Source: Sulfuritalea sp. (GTDB lineage Bacteria; Pseudomonadota; Gammaproteobacteria; Burkholderiales; Rhodocyclaceae). From it: a stretch of 32,181 bases of DNA. The translations under genes and the position numbers were made by a program. Shown piece by piece: positions 1 through 8,829 of the stretch. Numbering within the stretch: the first letter of the stretch is position 1; every line of letters begins with the position of its first letter. The DNA lies in assembly GCA_030696505.1 (NCBI GenBank), contig JAUYSD010000202.1, forward strand, positions 1-32,181, given 5' to 3'. Below the pieces are notes generated by a model that did no database searches, was not told the origin of the DNA, and saw only the letters and a program-made list of their open reading frames with translations.

Positions 1-358
1 CACCGTGATCCTCCAATGCCGGATCGCCGCCATCCGGCAGCGGTGCCGGCCCCGAAGACATGACGGCAAACTTGGCGTAGGCGTTGCAGCTGGGGCACGC
101 CGCCTGCCCGCCAAGCCGCTCCGCAACTTCCAGCATCAAACGATAACGTTTCCAGCTGTACAGGGTGACGGCCAGCCCGCCCAACAGCAAGAGCAGCCCC
201 GGCGTGCGCGAAGCGACTTTCTCTCCAAGCAGTTCCATTCCGCTGACCAGGACGATGACGCCAAGAAACCAGCTGACCAGCCAGGCATGGCACTCAATCA
301 GTTGGCGCTCGTACCAGCGCCGGAAACCATCCGTTCGTATGCGATCAAGCGACGCCAC
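1..358 (-). CDS. Hypothetical membrane protein with CxxC motif (3' end outside window)
   Basis: This minus-strand reading frame starts with GTG at 358 and stays open to the window edge, giving about 119 residues without the C-terminus. The start is supported by a strong ribosome site (AGGGGAGG, 362-369). The N-terminus is a short basic/aromatic amphipathic stretch (RWYERQLIE). Two hydrophobic segments follow (about residues 27-43 and 55-70), then a CPSC pair (about residues 91-94) that looks like half of a zinc ribbon. Short proteins of this layout occur in betaproteobacteria as uncharacterised membrane proteins. I cannot name a function. It is divergent from the BI-1 gene at 584, with about 225 bp between them. 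Confidence 0.72.
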   Translation of the reverse strand, partial: MASLDRIRTDGFRRWYERQLIECHAWLVSWFLGVIVLVSGMELLGEKVASRTPGLLLLLGGLAVTLYSWKRYRLMLEVAERLGGQAACPSCNAYAKFAVMSSGPAPLPDGGDPALEDHG

Positions 359-482
359 GACGCCTCCCCTGACTTGTTGTGGTCAGCTTAGACTTCCCAA
401 AGCACCAGCGCAACCGAATTCCGCGGACGACCAATGCCGCGGTATTCGGCAAAGACCACCGATCTGCGCAATAATCCGCGGC

Positions 483-488
483 TATAAT
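483..488 (+). promoter_or_regulatory. Candidate -10 element (TATAAT) upstream of the BI-1 gene
   Basis: A perfect TATAAT lies 95 bp before the BI-1 start codon, in a locally AT-rich patch of a GC-rich region. No convincing -35 hexamer is seen 16-18 bp upstream, so the promoter is only a candidate. Confidence 0.4.
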
Positions 489-583
489 TTTCGGCGCATT
501 GTCGCTGGACAAGCGCCTGGAACTCGGCCATCCCATGGCTGTCCAATGTGCTGGAATCATCTTGAAGGAGGGTTTCAAAGACT

Positions 584-1276
584 ATGGAAAACATTCGCAG
601 CTATCCACAAACCACTACGCTGGACCGCACGCAAGGGCAGCATCGGGTTCTGCGCAATACCTATGCCTTGCTCGCACTGTCGATGGCACCGACGATTGCC
701 GGAGCCTTGCTCGGCGTGCAGTTGAAGTTCAGCTTCCTGGCCGGCAACCCGTTTATCGCCTTCATGCTGTTCCTTGGCGTGGCCTTCGGCTTCATGTGGG
801 GCATTGAGCGCACCAAGAACAGCGGCATGGGAGTTGCACTGCTGCTGGGTTTCACTTTCTTTATGGGACTGATGCTTTCGCGCATCCTGCAAGCCGCGCT
901 CGGTTTTTCCAACGGCGGCACGCTGATCGCCATGGCGGCGGGCGGTACCGGCGCGATCTTCGTTTCGCTGGCGGGGGTTGCAGCCACCACCAAGCGCGAT
1001 TTTTCCAATCTCGGCAAGTTCCTGTTTTCCGGCGTGATCCTGCTGCTGGTCGCCATCGTGGCGAACATCTTCTTCCAGGTTCCGGCGCTGGCGCTGGCAA
1101 TTTCCGCCGTTGCGGTAGTCCTCTTCTCTGCCTACATCCTCTATGACATCAACCGGATCGTGCAGGGCGGCGAGACCAACTACATCACGGCGACCCTGGC
1201 CGTATATCTGGATATCTACAACGTCTTTGTCAGCCTGCTGAATCTGCTGATGGCGTTCACCGGTGACCGCGACTGA
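584..1276 (+). CDS. Bax inhibitor-1 / YccA family membrane protein
   Basis: 230 residues, about the usual length of the bacterial BI-1/YccA family. These are seven-helix inner-membrane proteins related to pH-sensitive calcium leak channels; the E. coli member YccA modulates FtsH. Nearly the whole chain after residue 25 is hydrophobic helices. The family signature is near the C-terminus, DINRIVQGGETNYITAT followed by YLDIYNVF, including the conserved acidic residues of the last helices. The start is well supported: AAGGAGG (564-570) precedes the ATG by 13 bases. A 12-bp-stem terminator follows the stop codon, so the gene is probably monocistronic. A copy of a short dispersed repeat (1278-1302) starts just after the stop. 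Confidence 0.93.
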   Translation: MENIRSYPQTTTLDRTQGQHRVLRNTYALLALSMAPTIAGALLGVQLKFSFLAGNPFIAFMLFLGVAFGFMWGIERTKNSGMGVALLLGFTFFMGLMLSRILQAALGFSNGGTLIAMAAGGTGAIFVSLAGVAATTKRDFSNLGKFLFSGVILLLVAIVANIFFQVPALALAISAVAVVLFSAYILYDINRIVQGGETNYITATLAVYLDIYNVFVSLLNLLMAFTGDRD

Positions 1277-1277
1277 G

Positions 1278-1302
1278 GAAAGTTGGCGCTGACGCAACGG
1301 CG
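1278..1302 (+). repeat. Dispersed ~25-bp repeat, copy 1
   Basis: The sequence GAAAGTTGGCGCTGACG followed by CAACGGCG is almost the same as three other sites (12544, 16360, 21828). This copy is intergenic, two bases after the BI-1 stop codon and just before the terminator. Confidence 0.6.
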
Positions 1303-1312
1303 ATCCAGGTGT

Positions 1313-1340
1313 AAAAACGGCGACTTCGGTCGCCGTTTTT
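1313..1340. terminator. Bidirectional rho-independent terminator between the BI-1 gene and rlmD
   Basis: A perfect 12-bp inverted repeat (AAAAACGGCGAC / GTCGCCGTTTTT) with a TTCG tetraloop. It has a T run on the plus strand and, by symmetry, on the minus strand, so it can serve both convergent genes. Confidence 0.9.
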
Positions 1341-1354
1341 CATTCAGCCACAGG

Positions 1355-2653
1355 TCATTTCCCGAACAAAGCGATCGACTCCAGATGCGAGGTATGCGGG
1401 AACATGTTGGCAATGCCGGCAGCCAGCAAGCGGTAACCTTTTTCGTGCACCAGCACCGCCGCGTCACGCGCGAGCGTGGCAGGGCTGCAGGATACGTAAA
1501 CGATGCTGCGCGGACCGCCTTCTGCGGGCAGCGCCTTGACCAGCGCGATCGCACCTTCGCGCGGCGGATCGATCAGCAGTTTGTCGAAAGCGCCCAGCGC
1601 GGCAAAGCTTTCCTCGGTCGCCGCGAACAGGTTGGCAACGGCAAATTCGCAGCGCGATGCGAGGCCGTTGTGGGTGGCGTTTTGCCGGGCCCGGCTGACC
1701 AGTGCGGCGCTGCCCTCGACGCCGAGGACGCGCGCGCCCAGCCTGGCAATGGGCAGCGTGAAGTTGCCCAGACCGCAAAACATGTCCGCAATCCTCTCTC
1801 CGGGCTGCGGCTTTAACAGAGCCATGGCGCGGCGCACCAGCATGCGGTTAACGCCGTGATTGACCTGGGTGAATTCAGTCGGATGGAACTGCAACTCAAG
1901 GCCAAAGTCCGGCAGCTCGTAGCTCAGCAGGCTCGCGTCGGCCGGATGGAACAACACCACGGTATCCGGGCCTCCAGCCTGCAAATACCAGATGATCCCG
2001 TGCTCCTCGGCAAACCGCCTCAATCGATCCAGATCGTCGGACGTCAATGGCTCCAGATGGCGCAACAACAACACCGTGCGCGAACCGCCCACGGCGACTT
2101 CGATCTGCGGCATGCGGTCCGGTTGCGACATGCCCTCGACCAGGACCTTGAGCGCAGGGATCAAATCGGATACATGCGGCGGCAAGACGGGGCAGGAATC
2201 CATCAACGCCACATAGCTGCTGTGCTTTTCGCGAAAGCCGATCAGTGCGCCGCCTTTGCTTGCCACGTAGCGCACCGAGAGGCGGGCGCGCAGCCGGTAG
2301 CCCCAGCCGGTACCGGAGATCGGCGGCAAGAGTTGTTCCGGCTTGATGCGGGCGATATGCCAAAGCGCATCCTCCAGCACGCGCTGCTTGGCGGCGGTCT
2401 GGCCGGCCAGGTGCAGGTGCTGCATCGAGCAGCCGCCGCAGGTGCCGAAGTGCGGACAGGGTGGCACCACGCGCTGGCTCGACGCGCGCAGTACGCGCAG
2501 AACATGAGCCTTTTCGTAACTCGGCTTGCGCCTGTAGCTGGCGTAGTCGACCGCTTCGCCGGGTAACGCGCCTTCGATGAAAACCACCTTGCCATCAACG
2601 TGCGCGACGCCGCGTCCTTCGTGATCCAGGGATTCGATAGCTGCTAGCGGCAT
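1355..2653 (-). CDS. rlmD: 23S rRNA (uracil-1939-C5)-methyltransferase RlmD
   Basis: 432 residues, full length for RlmD/RumA, which makes m5U1939 in 23S rRNA using S-adenosylmethionine. The N-terminal ~60 residues form the TRAM domain. The iron-sulfur cluster cysteines are in [10 protein letters not shown] (about residues 66-75), with the fourth in DSCPVL. The methyltransferase fold contains [15 protein letters not shown] (SAM binding), the IDPPREG motif and the catalytic cysteine in [12 protein letters not shown]. These features separate it from RlmC and TrmA. It is transcribed from the region shared with the DUF7931 gene and ends at a bidirectional terminator. Confidence 0.95.
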   Translation of the reverse strand: MPLAAIESLDHEGRGVAHVDGKVVFIEGALPGEAVDYASYRRKPSYEKAHVLRVLRASSQRVVPPCPHFGTCGGCSMQHLHLAGQTAAKQRVLEDALWHIARIKPEQLLPPISGTGWGYRLRARLSVRYVASKGGALIGFREKHSSYVALMDSCPVLPPHVSDLIPALKVLVEGMSQPDRMPQIEVAVGGSRTVLLLRHLEPLTSDDLDRLRRFAEEHGIIWYLQAGGPDTVVLFHPADASLLSYELPDFGLELQFHPTEFTQVNHGVNRMLVRRAMALLKPQPGERIADMFCGLGNFTLPIARLGARVLGVEGSAALVSRARQNATHNGLASRCEFAVANLFAATEESFAALGAFDKLLIDPPREGAIALVKALPAEGGPRSIVYVSCSPATLARDAAVLVHEKGYRLLAAGIANMFPHTSHLESIALFGK

Positions 2654-2687
2654 GATGAAGTCCGAGCCTGTTCAGCAAAAGGGGGCG

Positions 2688-2695
2688 ATTATAAT
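2688..2695. promoter_or_regulatory. Symmetric -10 core shared by rlmD and the DUF7931 gene
   Basis: GATTATAATC (2687-2696) is a perfect 10-bp palindrome containing a TATAAT in both directions. It lies 35 bp from the rlmD start and about 120 bp from the DUF7931 start. No strong -35 box is seen on either side, so a bidirectional promoter is plausible but unproven. Confidence 0.4.
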
Positions 2696-2817
2696 CGGCG
2701 CCTGAATCCTGGTCTTGTCGCTTTGTCCGGCAGAACGATGTCCGCGTCTGCTGCCGCAACCCGCGACAGTCCGGGACATTCCGGCATAGGCGATCAGGAG
2801 ATTCGAGCAGCTTCGTC

Positions 2818-3300
2818 ATGGATCCCAACTATCAATTGCTGACCAGCGAAGCCGATTACCGCCAGGCCTGCGATGCGATTCTGAGCAGGGCGGAACGTGA
2901 AATCCTGATTTTCGACCGCGACCTCGTCGCGCTCAAGTTCGAGGACACGGCACGCCTTGCGGCGCTGACCAATTTTCTGCGAGCCGGCGGCACAAGCGGC
3001 ATCCGCATGGTGCTGCACGATCCTGGTCCGCTGGAGCGCAATTCGCCCCGCCTGACGCGACTCATTTTCCGTTTTTCGCATGCGATCGAGGTGCGTCAGA
3101 GCCCGGACAATCTACGCCATCTGGCCGACACTCACATACTTGCGGACGAAAGCAACGGCGTCCGCCGGTTTCACATCGATCAACCGCGTAGCGCGGTGAT
3201 CCTCGACGACCCCACCTACATCAATCCCTGGCGGCAACGCTTCGAGGAACTTTGGGAACTCTCCCATCCCTGCCTGCAGCTCAATACGACCGGCCTTTGA
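2818..3300 (+). CDS. DUF7931 domain protein (PLD-like fold, no HKD motif)
   Basis: 160 residues matching the domain now called DUF7931, which I know as a stand-alone protein or as a tail fused to GNAT acetyltransferases in betaproteobacteria. Features shared with that family are the early FDRDL motif, then SPRLTRLIFRFSHAIEVR, then RHLADTHILAD and the C-terminal RFEELWELS. The layout recalls phospholipase-D-type folds, but the HxKxxxxD catalytic motif is missing, so a binding role is more likely than catalysis. There is no signal peptide. The nearest AGGAG lies well upstream of the ATG and spacing is poor, so the start is moderately certain. Function unknown. Confidence 0.75.
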   Translation: MDPNYQLLTSEADYRQACDAILSRAEREILIFDRDLVALKFEDTARLAALTNFLRAGGTSGIRMVLHDPGPLERNSPRLTRLIFRFSHAIEVRQSPDNLRHLADTHILADESNGVRRFHIDQPRSAVILDDPTYINPWRQRFEELWELSHPCLQLNTTGL

Positions 3301-3370
3301 GGGCACAAATTATTATCTCGTCGATCCCGCACCGCACAATGCACCGTTTGTTAATGTGATATGATTATCC

Positions 3371-3400
3371 GTTGACTGAAACGGCAACGTTGCAGTCAAC
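3371..3400. promoter_or_regulatory. Nested inverted repeats upstream of the Ala/Pro lipoprotein gene (candidate operator)
   Basis: GTTGACTG (3371-3378) and CAGTCAAC (3393-3400) are exact inverted arms. Between them lies a perfect 10-bp palindrome GCAACGTTGC (3384-3393). A further TAACGTTA palindrome is at 3421-3428. The arrangement looks like a protein-binding site 40-70 bp before the start codon; the regulator is unknown. Confidence 0.4.
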
Positions 3401-3442
3401 CAATTGGCCAAGTACCTCCATAACGTTAAGGATCTCACTAAA

Positions 3443-3715
<273 letters not shown>

Positions 3716-3737
3716 ATCTTCACCTGCCTTCGGGCAT

Positions 3738-3769
3738 GAAAAAGCCAGCCTTCGGGCTGGCTTTTTTTT
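3738..3769 (+). terminator. Rho-independent terminator after the Ala/Pro lipoprotein gene
   Basis: AAAAGCCAGCC, a TTCG loop and GGCTGGC are followed by eight T residues. It lies 22 bp after the stop codon. Confidence 0.92.
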
Positions 3770-3794
3770 GCCAAAAATCACCGCCGTGTTCAGT

Positions 3795-4556
3795 TCACAG
3801 ATCGCGCCAGGCAAATCCTTGGTCCTGGGTCGCGACCCCGATCCAATCCTGCTTGCATTCCAGTGCCGCGGACAATGCCGCCTGCGCAAGTGCAGGGCGA
3901 TTGTTCTCCTCGGAGAGATGGGCTGCCACCACATGACGCAGCCGGGAGCGCCCAATCCGCGACAACAACGAGGCGGCCGCCGCATTGTCGAGATGACCCC
4001 ACGGGCCGCCGACCCGGCGCTTCAATGCCCGCGGATAGCGTCCCTGCTCCAGCATCCCGGCATCGTGGTTGCATTCCAGCACAAGCGCGTCGCAGGCCTC
4101 CAGCATGGCGACCATGTGCGGCGTCACATGTCCAGCATCGGTCAACACGCCAAGTCGCCGGGCGCCATCGGCAAGAACAAATTGAACGGGCTCGCGGGCA
4201 TCGTGCGGAACGGGAAAAGGCTGCACGCAAATATCGCCGACTGACAGCGACTCGTGGCTGTCGATGATCGTGATACGCGTATCGGCGCCGGCATCGGCAC
4301 ACGCGGCCAGCGTGCCATGCGTCAGCAGCACGGCCCAATCAAAACGTCGGGCACAGGCAAAAACCCCTCCGATGTGATCGGAATGCTCATGGGTAACCAG
4401 CACCGCATCGACGGCTTCGGCCGTGAGGCCAAGGCGTTCCAGCCGCCGCGACATTTCGCGCGGACCGAATCCGGCGTCGACCAGCAAACGAGTGTTGCCG
4501 GCCTCGACCAGCAGGGCGTTGCCCCGGCTACCGCTGCCGAGCGACGCAAAACGCAC
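3795..4556 (-). CDS. MBL-fold metallo-hydrolase, YycJ/WalJ type
   Basis: 253 residues of a metallo-beta-lactamase fold. The opening SLGSGSRGNALLVE is typical of the YycJ/WalJ group. The metal ligands are in THEHSDH (His56, His58, Asp60, His61), with further ligands in TDAGHVT and the C-terminal AAHLSEENN. Members of this group are reported or proposed exonucleases; the substrate here is not shown by the sequence. The start is GTG at 4556, five bases after the bamC stop codon, with AGG a few bases upstream. It is therefore the last gene of the dapA-bamC-MBL operon, an arrangement also common in other betaproteobacteria. Confidence 0.9.
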   Translation of the reverse strand: MRFASLGSGSRGNALLVEAGNTRLLVDAGFGPREMSRRLERLGLTAEAVDAVLVTHEHSDHIGGVFACARRFDWAVLLTHGTLAACADAGADTRITIIDSHESLSVGDICVQPFPVPHDAREPVQFVLADGARRLGVLTDAGHVTPHMVAMLEACDALVLECNHDAGMLEQGRYPRALKRRVGGPWGHLDNAAAASLLSRIGRSRLRHVVAAHLSEENNRPALAQAALSAALECKQDWIGVATQDQGFAWRDL

Positions 4557-4561
4557 AGCGC

Positions 4562-5710
4562 CTACTTCAACTGTTCGTGCAGCAGGCCCAGAATGCGTCG
4601 GGAAGTATCCGACCGATCAACACCCCCTTCACGCGTCAGTACTTGCACGCTCGTCGATTCGCCGGCGGTCTTGAGGTAAATGCGGTATTGGGCCTGGTTC
4701 GGCTTGTCACCGGCACCGCCCTTCCAGAACATCAGCTTGGACAGGAAGCCCTTATCGTCATCCTTTTTCTTGCTGTCCGCGTCGGGGTCCACATAGCGCA
4801 CGAAGTACAGACCCTGCGAGCGGTCGCGATCCTCGACCGTGAATCCGACGCGATCCAGGGCGAGGCCGACGCGCCGCCACGCCCGATCGAACGCTTCTTC
4901 CAGCAGCAATGCGCCTGCTCCATCGGTCGCGCGCGAAAGCTTGGCGCGATCCTGTCGCTGCTCTGCGGCCACCATTGTCTTGGCACGGGTTTCGTCAACA
5001 CCCAGGCGGACCATCAGGCGCCGCAGCATCTCGGCTTCCAGTTCCGGATCAGCTGGACGCGGCTGCCAACGCGTCTCGCTCTTGCCCTCATTGGTATAGA
5101 TCTCGTACATGCCGCGATGGCTGATGTAGATCTCGACCGTGCCGGGTTCCGCGCCCTTCTCCAGACGGGTACGGAACTTGTCCCGTTCCGCCGTCGAATA
5201 GAGGCTGTCGAAGACTTTTCCGATGGTGCCCCGAATGATATCCTGCGGAATCTTGGCACGGTTCTCGGCCCAGTCGGTTTCGATGATCCCGGCTTCGGGC
5301 AATTCCACATTCACCAGGAAACCCAGCTCCTGCCAGAACTCCTTGACGCCGGGCCAGAGCTTCTCCGGAGAGCCGCCGACCACCAGCCAGCGCTGGGTAC
5401 CCGCGCGCTCGATGCGCATCTTGTCCACCTGCGGCAGCAGGTCCTGGGCCGTCGTGGTGCGCGCCTGCCCGGCGCGTTCGCTCGAATACGCCGAGTAAGT
5501 GGCGGAACCCTTGCTGGAAGAAACGTCCGGCACCGCGTATCGTTCATCGCGGCTTTGCTGCGTCAGGTCGGGTGGAATTTCCAGCGGCGGCAGCTTGCCG
5601 GCTGACTTGTACTCGATCTTCTTGGATTCCGGAAGGATGTTGCCGCTGCAGCCGGCAAGCACGCCGACCAGCAACAGCGACACGGACAGCAGCGAGATTG
5701 GACGGTTCAT
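4562..5710 (-). CDS. bamC: Outer membrane protein assembly factor BamC
   Basis: 382 residues. A lipoprotein signal peptide ends at Cys21 (VLAGC). BamC (NlpB) is a lipoprotein of the BAM complex that inserts beta-barrel proteins into the outer membrane. The N-terminal unstructured stretch with LPPLEIPPDLT matches the segment that contacts BamD in E. coli. Two helix-grip domains follow: about residues 100-230, containing GTQRWLVVGG, and about 255-380, containing LEEAFDRAWRRVGLALDRVG. Its position after dapA is the same as in E. coli, where the gene was first called dapX. The gap to dapA is 18 bp, so co-transcription is likely. Confidence 0.93.
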   Translation of the reverse strand: MNRPISLLSVSLLLVGVLAGCSGNILPESKKIEYKSAGKLPPLEIPPDLTQQSRDERYAVPDVSSSKGSATYSAYSSERAGQARTTTAQDLLPQVDKMRIERAGTQRWLVVGGSPEKLWPGVKEFWQELGFLVNVELPEAGIIETDWAENRAKIPQDIIRGTIGKVFDSLYSTAERDKFRTRLEKGAEPGTVEIYISHRGMYEIYTNEGKSETRWQPRPADPELEAEMLRRLMVRLGVDETRAKTMVAAEQRQDRAKLSRATDGAGALLLEEAFDRAWRRVGLALDRVGFTVEDRDRSQGLYFVRYVDPDADSKKKDDDKGFLSKLMFWKGGAGDKPNQAQYRIYLKTAGESTSVQVLTREGGVDRSDTSRRILGLLHEQLK

Positions 5711-5728
5711 TGAATATCAGTTTCCTGG

Positions 5729-6613
<885 letters not shown>

Positions 6614-6715
6614 GAACGTATCCGAAACTGCATGCCGCAAGCGGCAGCCAGGTAAGTGCAAAAAAGAATGAATTCTAACTGATGGCCATCCTGCGGCGCA
6701 CCCTGCAAAACCAGC

Positions 6716-7642
6716 TTACAAATCGGCCAGCACCTTGATGTGGGTGGTAACGCTGCGTGCCAGCGCGGAAAGCACGTAGCCGCCCTCCAGCACGGACACG
6801 ATGCGCCCCTTGGAGAACTCGCCGGCGACCTGCTTGATCTGTTGGGTGACCCAGGCATAGTCGGATTCGACCAGGCCCAGCGAAGCCATGTCATCCTCGT
6901 AATGGGCATCGAAGCCCGCCGAGATGAAGATCATTTCCGGCCGGAATTTCCGCAGCCGAGGCAGCCATATATCGTAGACCACCTGACGAAAGTCTTCGCC
7001 GCGGGTTCCCGCCGGCAGCGGAACGTTGCACATGTTGGATGCCGGATTCTCGGTTCCGCAATACGGGTAGAACGGATGCTGAAAAATCCCCGTCATCAGC
7101 ACCCGCGGGTCGCCGGCAAAGATGTCCTCGGTACCGTTGCCGTGATGCACGTCGAAATCGACGATCGCCACACGCGAAAGCCCCCACGCCTCAAGTGCAT
7201 GGCGTGCGGCGACGGCGACGTTGTTGAAGAAACAGAAACCCATCGCCTTCGCCCGCTCGGCGTGATGGCCGGGCGGACGCACGGCACAGAAAGCGTTCTG
7301 CACTTGTCCGCGCATCACCAGATCGGTGGCGTAGCAGCCCGCCCCGGCCGAACGCAGGGCCGCCTGCAGGGTACCCGGCGACATCGCGGTATCGGGATCC
7401 AGATGGACGATGCCGTGTGCCGGACTGCTGTCATGCACATGATCTATGTAGGAGCGCGAATGCACGCGCAACAACTGATCCATCTCCGCCAGCGGTGCAT
7501 CATGGAACTGTAGGTAGACATCAAGGCCGGACGCGATCAGGCGATCGCTGATGGCACCAAGGCGATCCGGGCATTCCGGATGGTGGGCGCCCATGTCGTG
7601 CTGCCGGCAGTCGCGATGGGAAATAAAGGCGGTAATTGTCAT
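6716..7642 (-). CDS. Histone deacetylase family protein (class II-like deacetylase)
   Basis: 308 residues of the arginase/deacetylase fold. Zinc and active-site motifs are all present: RPPGHHAE (tandem His), GFCFFNNVA, VAIVDFDVHHGNGTED (Asp and His zinc ligands) and ISAGFDAHYEDD (second Asp), then the late LEGGYVL with the substrate loop. Bacterial members remove acetyl groups from polyamines, acetoin-like compounds or protein lysines; the substrate cannot be told from the sequence. There is no signal peptide, so it is cytoplasmic. It is divergent from moxR, with 74 bp between the starts, and separated from dapA by about 100 bp. Confidence 0.9.
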   Translation of the reverse strand: MTITAFISHRDCRQHDMGAHHPECPDRLGAISDRLIASGLDVYLQFHDAPLAEMDQLLRVHSRSYIDHVHDSSPAHGIVHLDPDTAMSPGTLQAALRSAGAGCYATDLVMRGQVQNAFCAVRPPGHHAERAKAMGFCFFNNVAVAARHALEAWGLSRVAIVDFDVHHGNGTEDIFAGDPRVLMTGIFQHPFYPYCGTENPASNMCNVPLPAGTRGEDFRQVVYDIWLPRLRKFRPEMIFISAGFDAHYEDDMASLGLVESDYAWVTQQIKQVAGEFSKGRIVSVLEGGYVLSALARSVTTHIKVLADL

Positions 7643-7716
7643 GACGGGCGTCTTGGCTGATGACTTACAATGAAGCGCAAAAACATATTATCCATCAAAG
7701 TCTGCGCCCCGACCCC

Positions 7717-8637
7717 ATGCGACTCCCCGAACTCGAAGCCGTCCTGGCAGATATCAACCGCATCATCCTCGGCAAGGAACGGCCGATCCGACTCTCCGTA
7801 GCCTGCTTGCTGGCGCGCGGCCACCTGCTGATCGAGGATTTGCCGGGGGTAGGCAAGACCACCCTGGCCCATGTGCTGGCACGCGTGCTGGGCCTGGATT
7901 TTCAACGCATCCAGTTCACCAGCGACATGCTGCCGGCGGACATTCTCGGCGTTTCGATCTTCGACCGGGGCAGCGGCGCATTCCATTTTCATCCGGGACC
8001 GATCTTCACCCAGGTCGTCCTGGCCGACGAGATCAACCGCGCCACACCCAAGGCGCAGAGTGCCTTGCTGGAAGCCATGGAAGAGCGACAGGTGACGGCG
8101 GAGGGAGAGACCCGTGCCCTGCCCCAGCCGTTCTTCGTCATCGCCACGCAGAACCCGACACACCAGATCGGCACCTTTCCGCTGCCCGAATCCCAGCTCG
8201 ACCGCTTCCTGCTCAAGATCGAACTCGGCTATCCCGATGCCGCCGCAGAACGCGAGTTGCTGGCCGGTGCCGATCGCCATGAAATGGTCGCCAATCTGCG
8301 CCCGCGCATAGCGCCGCAGCAACTGATCGATCTGCAGAACAAAGTGCGTGCGGTGCATGCCTCCGCCGCCCTGATCGATTACGTGCAGGCGCTGGCCGCG
8401 CACACCCGTACCACGCCGCGCTGGCAGGCCGGTTTGTCGCCGCGTGCCTGTCTCGCGCTGCTGGCGGTGGCGCGCGCCTGGGCCTTGCTCGAAGGCCGCG
8501 ACCATGTACTGCCGGAAGACGTGCAGGCGGTGCTGCCCGGAGTCATCGCCCATCGGCTGAGGCCCGCCGACGACGTCGCCCACACCGATTCCCATGCGGT
8601 TGCCGCCGCTCTCATCGAAGCCGTGCCGCTGCCCTAA
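7717..8637 (+). CDS. MoxR-family AAA+ ATPase
   Basis: 306 residues from the ATG at 7717; an in-frame ATG at 7660 would add 19 residues that do not look like the family N-terminus. Neither start has a good ribosome site. The Walker A motif is GVGKTTLAH, Walker B is VVLADEINRA, sensor 1 is ATQNP, and the MoxR signature QFTSDMLPADILG is present. MoxR ATPases act as chaperones, usually with DUF58 proteins and often with a transglutaminase encoded next to them. That exact set follows here. The C-terminal AAA lid is complete. Confidence 0.92.
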   Translation: MRLPELEAVLADINRIILGKERPIRLSVACLLARGHLLIEDLPGVGKTTLAHVLARVLGLDFQRIQFTSDMLPADILGVSIFDRGSGAFHFHPGPIFTQVVLADEINRATPKAQSALLEAMEERQVTAEGETRALPQPFFVIATQNPTHQIGTFPLPESQLDRFLLKIELGYPDAAAERELLAGADRHEMVANLRPRIAPQQLIDLQNKVRAVHASAALIDYVQALAAHTRTTPRWQAGLSPRACLALLAVARAWALLEGRDHVLPEDVQAVLPGVIAHRLRPADDVAHTDSHAVAAALIEAVPLP

Positions 8638-8717
8638 CGCTCACGGCTTCGATGAACCACCCCACATAATGAAATACCGTGACGTCGTAATGCCTCAAGC
8701 TGGCAAGTGGGCCCGCC

Positions 8718-8770
8718 CCTCCCGTCCTCCCCTCGCGGGGAGGCTATCAGTTGGCTCGCTACGCTCGAAC
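8718..8770. repeat. GC-rich hairpin element between moxR and the DUF58 gene
   Basis: CCTCCCC (8726-8732) and GGGGAGG (8737-8743) form a perfect hairpin, followed by TTGGCTCGCTACGCTCGAAC. The composition and layout resemble short palindromic elements scattered in betaproteobacterial genomes. It accounts for the unusually long (192 bp) gap in an otherwise tight operon. Whether it is the same family as the element at 15258 is uncertain. Confidence 0.5.
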
Positions 8771-8829
8771 ATGACACTGCGCGCTTGGCGACGTGTTTCA
8801 CGCTAAGCGCCTGCAGGAACGACCGCTCG

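Noticed and set aside
8707-8829. GTG start extending the DUF58 protein by 41 residues
   Set aside because: It would translate the palindromic repeat element. The ATG at 8830 gives a normal N-terminus.
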